A stretch of 64,000 bases of DNA, taken from NCBI RefSeq assembly GCF_030848805.1, contig NC_092359.1:5879001-5943000 (forward strand), written 5' to 3'. The position numbers were made by a program, and so were the translations under genes. Origin of the DNA: Temnothorax longispinosus. Taxonomy: Eukaryota > Arthropoda > Insecta > Hymenoptera > Formicidae. Numbering within the stretch: the stretch's first letter is position 1; each line of letters starts with the position of its first letter. The notes beneath the pieces are model-generated. The model made no database searches, had not been told where the DNA came from, and was given only the letters and a program-made list of their open reading frames with translations. Of this stretch, positions 55,699 through 64,000 are shown one piece after another.

Positions 55699-57689
55699 TT
55701 AATTAGGATTAGCAATTGCCGGATGTAACCTGCCAACGACTGGGCGTTGTAACGGTGTAATAAGAACACGTGCCATCTCGCCAACATGACCTATCAGCAA
55801 AATTTTATTGAATCGTTAGCAAACGTTAGCACACGCTTTACCGAATCATTGATACTGCTACCAAAGTTCACTAATAAGAAACAGATTAAAATAATAATGA
55901 ATATGAATAACAAAATAATAATGGATATATTTATGTACAAACAAAATAAAAATATCAATTAATAATATCTTACAAATATTACAATGATCTCTAAGTCGCA
56001 CGATAGGATACAATAATGAAAACTCTTGCCATCTCGTTAATTCTTCAGATTCCTCTGGTAAGGTCGAGGCTGTCTAAAAAACGAATTATGGATGATAGTG
56101 TGCAGTTACGTTAGTTCACAAAAAACTACTTTAAAACTAAAACAATTACACTAAAGTAAGCATGATTCAAAGTTAAGCTAAGAAAACATTAATTTTTAAT
56201 TGGGTTTTTAGTTGCTTTTCCAATAAAGAGATTTCTTACATCGGTGTAACTCGTTGTGGAATTTATGGTTTCTGTAGGAATGCTATGTTGTTCATCGCGA
56301 CGGAGTTGCGCGGCGGCTTCCGTAATTAATTCGCTGAATCTGGCTGCCACTTGTTTCCATCTTATCAAGTCACCAGGCTGCAAAGTAAGGCCAGAATAAA
56401 TTGGATTTAAATGCATAACTTTTTTCATTTTGAATGAAGAAGAAAATATTTAAGAATTAATATGTGTAAGCAAAATTATCAATATTAAAAAGGGTAACTC
56501 TATGAATTGTATAAGAAACATTTTTTATACAAAATAAGTTGATTTAAAATGTCTTTTAGTATTGAGCAATTACAAATCATATATTATTACGGATAAATTA
56601 AAAAACACTGGTAAAAGCGCAACAGGTAATGGAGATCCACGCAATTCAGAACATTCGGATGGAGGTCCTGAGAGAGTTAAATGCCTTAAAAGATCCAAGA
56701 CATGGGTCAGGAGCTCGCCATGTCGACCTCCGACATCCTGTCTAATAAGTCCTAAAGCATCTTGCGCGATAACTTGATCTTCCACGCCTGGATTGTCAGC
56801 TGCTCATACATCATCCGATAAATAAGATATTTATTTAAACTATATACTTATATTCATAGAATATACAAAATTCTCAAAATATATCTGATATTAAAAATTG
56901 AAAAATTAGTGGAAATCTATTATTAATAATTAAACATATAGAAAGATTAGCTGTTATTAAAGATTTGTTTGCCATAAAAATTTTAATTCTAGATTTGACG
57001 TTATGATATCGTAAATTATCGTACGATATCGTACGATTCACCAGAACGTATCGCTGACATTTCGCTGACGTTGAATTTATAAACGTTTCATTCTACGCTG
57101 CGTTTTCATTTTAAACGCTAAGTAAATTTTACAATTATAAGGAATATTCATTGCTATTCTTTTACACAATTTAATTGCAATTACAACTTTCATTTTTTTG
57201 TTATATTTACCAAGAATCAATTCTTGTACATGCTGCGGCATAATCGGTTTTTTTAAGTGGCTGAGAAAAATTTGTAAAGCCGCTGCGCATTCCAGAGCTG
57301 CATTATTCGAATCTTCAAAATGCGGTTTATGGCCTTTCTTCAAAGAATTCAGGATATGCCGTCGGACGTCACAACGTCCTGCTCGTCGAAACAGTCCTTC
57401 CACTCTAGCATCTTTTACGCAGAATTATAATAATTGTTGAATTATCACATTTTGTTAGAACATTACGATACATAAATTTGTGATGCTTGAAATAAACTTA
57501 CGCTCTTTCAAAAAATGTATAAGTACTTTTACTACGTCTAAGGACTTCTGCGATATTATGTCGTCACCTGCATCCTGCCTGAAGATTAAGAAAATGTGGA
57601 AGTGAATATTAAGAAATTAAACAAACAAGCAATTCGCTTAAAAATTAACGGATGTATATAGGAAGTGACTGATGTAATGCGGAAAACAT
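55699..57689 (-). CDS. Divergent RhoGAP-domain protein
   Basis: Six minus-strand exons join in consistent phase: 57578-57502, 57411-57211, 56799-56591, 56377-56240, 56073-55974, 55790-55699. A short first exon 57689-57670 (MFSALH…) restores the phase and gives 278 residues, but its donor (CA|GTCACT) is weak. The RhoGAP fold is suggested by VVKVLIHFLKEHARVEGLFR with the arginine-finger position (GLFR-R-AG), then KPHFEDSNNAALECAAALQI, FLSHLKKPIMPQHVQELIL and HGELLTHVLDLLRHLTLSGP. The C-terminal part (LIRWKQVAARFSELITEAAA, RDHCNICHVGEMARVLITPL) is not one I recognise. RhoGAPs switch off Rho-family GTPases, and whether this one is active is unknown. The usual K and N residues of the domain are not obvious. 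Subfamily not assigned. Confidence 0.7.
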
Positions 57690-57736
57690 TTTTCCTCAGC
57701 ATCGCGTGTCCTTGCTGCATCCTTCGTACACGAGTT

Positions 57737-57743
57737 TATAAAG
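57737..57743 (+). promoter_or_regulatory. TATA box of the secreted repeat-protein gene
   Basis: TATAAAG 36 bases upstream of the signal-peptide ATG at 57,779, implying a very short 5' untranslated region. It lies inside the 89-base gap between this gene and the RhoGAP-like start. Confidence 0.45.
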
Positions 57744-57778
57744 ACTCGTCGTGATTCCCGTATTCGAATTTTTCAAGT

Positions 57779-60052
57779 ATGTCGAGACAAATTTTTCGTC
57801 GCTATTTGTTTTATTTGTCCGTGAGCGCGATCCTAACTTGCGGATCGTCTCGAAGAATTCCTAGAGGAGCATCCTGTCCCTCGTGTAGTCTAGACTGTCC
57901 AGAAGCCTTGACCGCCCAGCTACCATGGTAAGAATATAGAAACAGCTGACAAATCTAAAGGCTTGAATTTCCAATCTCAGAATCAAGCACGATAGAAACT
58001 TAAAACTTCAACCAAATCAGAATGTCTCTAATTAAAAAAATTTAAGAAGTCTAGAATTTTAGAGAATTCAGAGAGATTTAATCACAGAATATAAAAAATT
58101 AAAAGTTATGACTTTTAAATTTGAAGAATGTTATTATAAATTTAATGAGCGAAAAAAATTGCAACAATGTTTCAGGAATTCTTGTCAAGAATCAAATCCG
58201 AGAGATTTTTCCATCAATCCGCTCCGAAATTCCCCTTATTCTCGCTTGGTACGAGAAGGAATTTCCCAGAATAAAGCACGCGACTACAACATTCCATTGA
58301 GTCAAAATCTGATGTTCTTTGGAAACGACAGAAGATTTCCTCGACAGGAGGAATTGCCTACGAGCAAACATTTCCTTTTCAAAAACTATCTTAATAATTC
58401 TCCGAAATCCTTACATACACAAGAAATATTTTCTCAGGACAAACCTGCGAGAGAATATCCTCTTGTCGTCCCATCAAGGCAAGTTTTCGATAGATCGGAA
58501 AATTTGTTCTTCAGAAATCCTGGCAACAAATATTCAGAATCCTTGTCAGAGGATTATGAAGGAACGAAAGACTATAAAGAGATTGAAGAAGATCCTGCGA
58601 GCAAAGGACAAGTAATCCTCCCACCAAGGCCAGTTTTCGATAGATCGGAAAATTTGTTCTTCAGAAATCCTGGCAACAAATATTCAGAATCTTTATCAGA
58701 GATTATGAAGGAACGAAAGACTACAAAGAGATTGAAGAAGATCCTGCGAACAAAGGACAAGTAATCCTCCCACCAAGACCAGTTTTCGATAGATCGGAAA
58801 ATTTGTTCTTCAGAAATCCTGGCAACAAATATTCAGAATCCTTGTCAGAGGATTATGAAGGAACGAAAGACTATAAAGAGATTGAAGAAGATCCTGCGAG
58901 CAAAGTAATCGTTCCATCAAGCCAGTTTTCGATAGATCGGAAAATTTGTTTTTCAAATATCCTCGCGATAAATATTTAGAATCCTTGTCAGAGGATTATG
59001 AAAAAACGAAAGACTATAAAGAGATTGAAGAAGATCCTGCGAGCAAAGTACAAGTAATCCTCCCACCAAGGCCAGTTTTCGATAGATCGGAAAATTTGTT
59101 CTTCAGAAATCCTGGCAACAAATATTCAGAATCTTTATCAGAGGATTATGAAGGAACGAAAGACTATAAAAAGATTGAAGAAGATTCCACGAAAGTGCAG
59201 GCAATGCATCGCGGTGATAGAGATATAAAGTCTTCGTGGAAGAATTCAAAGGATACTTCAAACGCCATCCAGTCAGAGATATTCCTCCCTAGGGTTCAAC
59301 CGATGAGAACAAATCCTAGACCTCTCGAGAAGGAGAATGATGAAGACATGAAAGAATATTTTGAAGACGAGACTGAACAGTTCATGAATAAGGAAGATAT
59401 GAAAGAATATTTTGAAGACGAGACTGAACAAGATACTATTGAAACTGAACGAGATAATTATAATCCTCGTGTTCTTCCTCAGAATATTTGGAAGGGTATA
59501 GAGGACGAAGAACTCCTTGCCAATTTGAATTTTATGCGTGAAAACTCGCAAGAGACAGGACAATCGGGATTATATTCCAAAGAAAATAGTAAGTACTTCC
59601 AAGACGAGCAAAATGAGGATGTAATCTTTCAAGACAAAGCATACACCAATACCGAAGCTGCTCGTGCACCTGTAATTAATGCCTATAATGCTTATATACT
59701 TCCCCGATACTTAAATATTGTAAATGATAAAAAAAATCCAGCCAAGTCCGAGACGCAGGAATTATCGAAAGCTAAAAACAGTATACGTGTGAATCCTACG
59801 AAAGAAATGGATCGAAGGTTTTTCGAGGATGAGGCTGTTATTGAAAAGAATCCGCGCATCCAAGATCTTATATTTCCTAAGAACATTCTCGACGTAGAGG
59901 AATACAACAGTCCTATTGCCAACGAACGAAATAATGTAAGCAACAAGAACGAGGCTGTGACAGAACTTGATCCTGACTTATTGGACGACATTGAAGATCC
60001 TCCAGTAGGAACAACTGAATTGACACCATTAACACCACTGACACCAATGTAA
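57779..60052 (+). CDS. Secreted 50-residue-repeat protein with two -1 frameshifts (possible pseudogene)
   Basis: Exon 1 (57779-57927) encodes a signal peptide, RRYLFYLSVSAILTC, then a cysteine-rich stretch (CPSCSLDC). It ends at a GTAAGA donor and joins in phase to 58176 after TTTCAG, giving …QLPWNSCQESNPRD. Exon 2 holds five tandem units of about 150 bp. The unit reads PRPVFDRSENLFFRNPGNKY, SESLSEDYEGTKDYKEIEED, PASKGQVILP. Units 2 and 3-4 each lack one base (near 58,696 and 58,917), shifting the frame twice by -1. Outside these points all three frames are open, and the final frame runs to a stop at 60,052 with an acidic tail ending in TELTPLTPLTPM. As written, translation would stop at 58,762. 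Family unknown. The body is polar, charged and probably extracellular. Real decay, length polymorphism or consensus error in repeats are all possible. Confidence 0.65.
58465..59200 (+). repeat. Tandem 150-bp coding repeats (five units)
   Basis: The word gttttcgatagatcggaaaa starts at 58483, 58633, 58782, 58925 and 59075, giving spacings of 150, 149, 143 and 150 bases. The first and last spacings keep frame; 149 and 143 do not. Units 1-3 and 5 are nearly identical and unit 4 is the most diverged (FFKYPRDKYLESL in place of FFRNPGNKYSESL). Confidence 0.95.
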
Positions 60053-62035
60053 TCCTTTACTGAATTTTCTTGGCGACAATAATATAATTGACATTACATA
60101 GATATTCTAAATTTTAATTGAGTTACCATTTATTCAAGATTTTTTTTTTAATCGCGTCTTCTCAATAAAATGTCAACAGACCAATAATTGTTAAATTATG
60201 AGTTATCGAAAACGACAGCTCTAAAAAACATGTAGTTAAAAATATAATTAAGTCACGAAAATATTTAATGTAGAAAATTGATAACTTGCGACTAAATATG
60301 ATCTGTCCCGACATTTTCATATTTAAGAAAAATTGACTTTAAATTGATTAAAGATTTTATAAATTAAAAATATAGCTTATGTTTTGATCTGAGATATCTT
60401 ATATAACTTTTATCACTTTATTACTGATGTGAACAGCAGCTGGAAACATTCAACTAACCCTAATGTAAGAAAAAAATGCTAACATAGCTTGAAGATAAAA
60501 ATCTGTTATTTATTAATGTTAATGTCTTAAGTTTTCGATTAATTAGTAAAATGTAATAATTAGTAATACATTAGTAATGTTAAAATATATTTGATGCAAT
60601 AAATAATAAAATATTGAAATTGTTTTTAATTGAAAATTTACTGTACATGATTTTTATTTAAAAAAAAATTTCAAATAAATATTTTCTGTAATACAAATTT
60701 AGAATTCTGTCCGAATCCACTATTATTCTAAAATATATGGATCATCAAATTTATATGATTTTTTAATTTTATTACACGATTTTATCCCTCCTGTAAATTA
60801 TTATCAAGTCACGTATAATAATTTGTCAATGCATTGAATTACTCGCACAATTTCACGAGCAAGACGAGTGGTTTCGCCGACTCTAAATTATAATGGTAAA
60901 TATCAATATCAATTAAAAATATTTGCAACAGGTGAATATAATCATAGCAATGATGTTAAATAGATATTTTATGTGTTTTTCTATGATAAAAAAAGCTATC
61001 TATTTCTTCTTAAAGTTAGCTTTAAAGAATATCACAATTGTATCTTACGTTTTTTCGTATAAATTTTCCGCTCTTATTGTCAACATGTGATAAAAAAAGC
61101 AGACAAATTAAATAAAAGACTATCTTTTTTAACATTCATATAGATAAATAAAATTCTATATTAGTCTGTAAATTTTTCTTCGTGCAATATCGAATGCGCT
61201 AAATCTCGTCATCGTGCTTATGAAACTGGATTCCGTCTGCGGAATTTGACGTATAAGCGAAAAGAGTGCGTAAAAAAGTGTGAGTGGCGACATATCTGTT
61301 GCGACATGAATGAAAATGCAACTAAATTGACACGATTATAAATGTTTAACAATACGCAGCAAATTATCGAGTCGATTTTACAACAATGCTTTCGCGTTTG
61401 CTAATAAGCATTTTCAAAGTATGTCCATAATGAAATATAATGTAATATAAATTCATAAAATGCCGTTACAAATATTTAATTAAATATATAATGTTCTCTT
61501 GTAATTAATATTAATTTTACTTATAAATTCTATACGTTACAATAATTTTACAATAATATTCTATTACAGAAACCCAACAATAAAAAAGAGAATTAATGTA
61601 AAATTATTATAATGTCAGATATGAACTGAACATATAAAATATTATTTAGGTATTTATTTTTAATTATTTAAATATGAAATCTATACTAATAAGTATGTAT
61701 AAAAAGAATGTAAATTATTTTCTGTTCAATTTCAAAGATTTTCTTAAATATTTCAGCGTAATTTTCTTTTGATGCGACTACGATTACATGATAACAGACA
61801 AAAATTCACGTAACTCTACATAAAATATAAAAAAAAAACGTTGCGTATTAAATTCCAGCAAATTTTGCCCATAGTCAATCAATGATATCATCACGCATGA
61901 TTTCGTAAAAACGAGGACGATATTGTTTAATCACGCATCAAAATTTGCCGATGCATCGAATCGCTCGCACAATTTCGCAAGCAACGCGAATGGTTTCGTC
62001 GTCGGCTCCGATTTCGCGGCTGGTCGTGGATTCCC
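60053..62035. other. AT-rich intergenic space between two secreted-protein genes
   Basis: No gene. At about 60,828-60,890 it contains a diverged copy of the promoter-proximal sequence of the next gene (compare 61,946-62,010; shared blocks ctcgcacaatttc and tggtttcg). Confidence 0.5.
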
Positions 62036-62072
62036 TTAAAAAAGGGGCGCGCTTCATCCTGCTTCATCAGTT
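62036..62072 (+). promoter_or_regulatory. Core promoter: TATA-like box and arthropod initiator
   Basis: TTAAAAAAG at 62,036-62,044 and an initiator TCAGTT at 62,067-62,072 are spaced about 31-33 bases apart, as expected for a TATA-driven start at the A of TCAGT. The start codon follows 29 bases later. Confidence 0.5.
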
Positions 62073-62097
62073 CGATTTCGACTTCGACCTACGAACA

Positions 62098-63940
62098 ATG
62101 CATCTGTACAGTGTCTGCGCGTTGTTCCTGCTGGCGCTTGTCGCCTGTCAGGCCGCACCATCGCCCAAGGTGATCGAGAAGTCGATTAACGAGGCAGAGA
62201 CGACGTTCGACAAGAACGCCATACTGGAGGAAACTAGTGCGGACAAGGGTAGAGCGAAGAAATCGGCAACGACCTTCTGCGTGGCAGTTAACTCGGGAAA
62301 GCCAGAACAGGTTCCTTGCAGAGGACAGGAGGTAAGGCAAGACATAGCCAAACCGCTGGTTATCCTGCAACCCATACCGATACCAGGACCGGGATATTCC
62401 AAACCGATCCCGCCACCGCCGCAACCTTCGCCAAGCATCAGTTTGAAACAGCAACAGCAATCAGCGCAAGTAGTCGTTCCCCCGCCAGCACCAGTGCCAG
62501 CTCCCGCTCCAGTACAAACGCCTGCTCCAGCGCCAACTCCGATCATTAACATCATACCGCAAGCTCCTGCCCCCGTACCTTGCGACAAACCACAACAGCC
62601 CCAGCAGCCCCAACAACCAATTCACATGGTCCACGTCATCCAGCCGCAACCTCAACCGCCACAGCGACCATCTGTGATGGTGATTCAACCACCCCAGCAA
62701 GAGAAGCCGGTGCCTAAACCACAGGTAAAACGACAATCAATTTGAATAAATATTGATATATAGAATAAACTGTAAAAATTGGAAGCTAGAGTAGTAATAG
62801 GTTTTTAAATAAATTTAAAGACTATTTTTTTCAAAATTCATTCAAAGAGCTCGTTACTTTTTATAGTTTTTAAATATTCAACTTTAAACATCTAAGTAAT
62901 AAAAACTTATAAAGATGATTGATTGATTAAAGATTATTATATAAATTAAAACTAATTAATTTTTCAACTAAATTAAATAGAATATTATGCAATTAAAACC
63001 TATTTGAAAAAAGAGAAAAAGGAATTAACATATATTATTTAATATTTTTTGACTTGTCTTTCTTAATTTAGAATATCTTGCCAAGTCCGCCAATTCAATT
63101 CAATGTCTTACCGCAAAGGCCTACGTGCAGAACATGCAACGGTTTTATTCCACCCCAACCTTTGAACTTTCTTGTTCAACCTCGACCTTTTGTTCAACCA
63201 ACAGCCCTGTACGATGTAAGTGACAAGCATTATTTCAGATTTTCTAAAAACAGTTTTTAATTTCTTTTAGAGGCATATGAGTTAGATCTTTAAACTTGCG
63301 CTACATTCTTGTATCTTCAGCATTCGGAATCTACAAATCCCCTTTTTTATGACTGCATCATATACTAGACTAGATGAAGTCTTTCCAAACTGAATAAAAT
63401 ATATTGTTTCTCACTGATCCAGGTGTTGCCGCGGCAAATAGAATCTGACGGGTGCAACAATCAGGAAGAATCATACGAATGCAACTGTCGAGCAGAGAAT
63501 CGCATCCCGACGCTACGTTCCTCCAGATTCCTCAACGGTCCTCAGGAGCCTCGCGCAATGACATATCACGACGGTGCACCTTTCGAATCACCTATGCCCT
63601 ACAGGTCTTCGCAGATGTCCACAGAAAACAATCCTAGTATGATGCCTAGCATGATGTCGGATCAACCTATCTTCTTTCCTTCGGAACAAACTCACAGAGG
63701 AATGGTAAGTACCAAACTAGATATGAATTAAGTAATAATCATATGGTCCCACATTGATATTGAGATAATACGAACGATATTGCCCGAGATCCCAATGGTG
63801 CGATCCTTGGAAAGCGATAAAGACCTTAATCCAACATCAAAAGATTCCTATGTGCGCGCAATTCTATTGTTTCTCTAAAAAATTTCTATGATGATGTTTT
63901 GTTAAGGTTTTCTTTATAGAAAGCTCGACAGTTCAATTAG
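62098..63940 (+). CDS. Secreted proline/glutamine-rich protein
   Basis: Exons 62098-62724, 63072-63215 and 63423-63704 all begin and end in phase 0. A last exon at 63920-63940 (KARQFN, stop) fits after a TTTATAG acceptor, for 357 residues, but the gene could continue past the window. The start chosen gives a clear signal peptide (MHLYSVCALFLLALVACQAA); an upstream in-frame ATG at 61945 does not. After a short charged region come runs of Pro-Ala-Val (PPPAPVPAPAPVQTPAPAPT) and Pro-Gln (PQQPQQPQQP), then a cysteine-containing domain (CRTCNGFIPPQ, GCNNQEESYECNCRAENR) and a Met/Ser-rich end. I do not recognise the family. Composition suits an extracellular matrix, cuticle or secretion component. 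If intron 1 is retained, the frame stops after VKRQSI. Confidence 0.75.
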
Positions 63941-64000
63941 GAAGAGCTACATAATATTTGATTTTACGTACAGGTTTAATGCTTTATATCCTCGATGACC

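Noticed and set aside
58319..58615. 98-codon frame within the repeat-protein gene
   Set aside because: Out-of-frame shadow of the 150-bp repeats.

Overview
This window is a piece of an insect nuclear genome. The protein matches, together with unmethylated-looking CpG-rich islands in an AT-rich background and many small hairpin transposons, suggest a hymenopteran, most likely an ant. The order-level call is inference, since no marker gene was searched. All genes are split by GT-AG introns. I rebuilt the exons by hand from splice sites, reading phase and recalled family sequences, and in nine of the eleven genes the summed exon lengths keep frame throughout with a plausible start. The other two are Drep-2, whose start is missing, and the secreted repeat gene, which carries two internal -1 shifts. 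The RhoGAP-like gene keeps frame only if its 5' exon uses a weak splice donor.

Layout. Positions 1-20.7 kb hold no gene I can support. This stretch has GC-rich islands (about 1.2-2.4, 5.0-5.6 and 8.0-9.2 kb), simple repeats and several short terminal-inverted-repeat elements (MITEs), two of them flanked by TTAA like piggyBac. From 20.7 kb to about 60 kb the window is gene-dense: Drep-2 (-, CIDE-N domain), CEP131/dilatory (+, centriolar satellite and cilium), DRG1 (-, translational GTPase), a small unrecognised coiled-coil protein (+), FBF1 (-, ciliary transition fibre), PPTC7 (+, mitochondrial PP2C phosphatase), Derlin-2 (-, ER-associated degradation), PITPNC1/rdgB-beta (+, phosphatidylinositol transfer), a divergent RhoGAP-like protein (-), and a secreted 50-residue-repeat protein (+) whose repeat array carries two -1 frameshifts. 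The last gene (62.1 kb to the end) encodes a secreted proline/glutamine-rich protein.

The ten genes from Drep-2 to the repeat protein alternate strictly in strand, so they form convergent and divergent pairs. Some are very tight: 89 bp between the RhoGAP-like and repeat-protein start codons, and 114 bp between the stops of the coiled-coil gene and FBF1. Two cilium/centriole genes (CEP131, FBF1) lie within 12 kb of each other. The spaces between and inside the genes are peppered with foldback elements, including a nested foldback in front of CEP131, a double-inverted foldback in the DRG1 upstream region, and two copies of one MITE family 1.3 kb apart in the Derlin-2/PITPNC1 pair. Other points of note are an 8-nt microexon in PITPNC1 and a 90-nt stop-free intron in DRG1.
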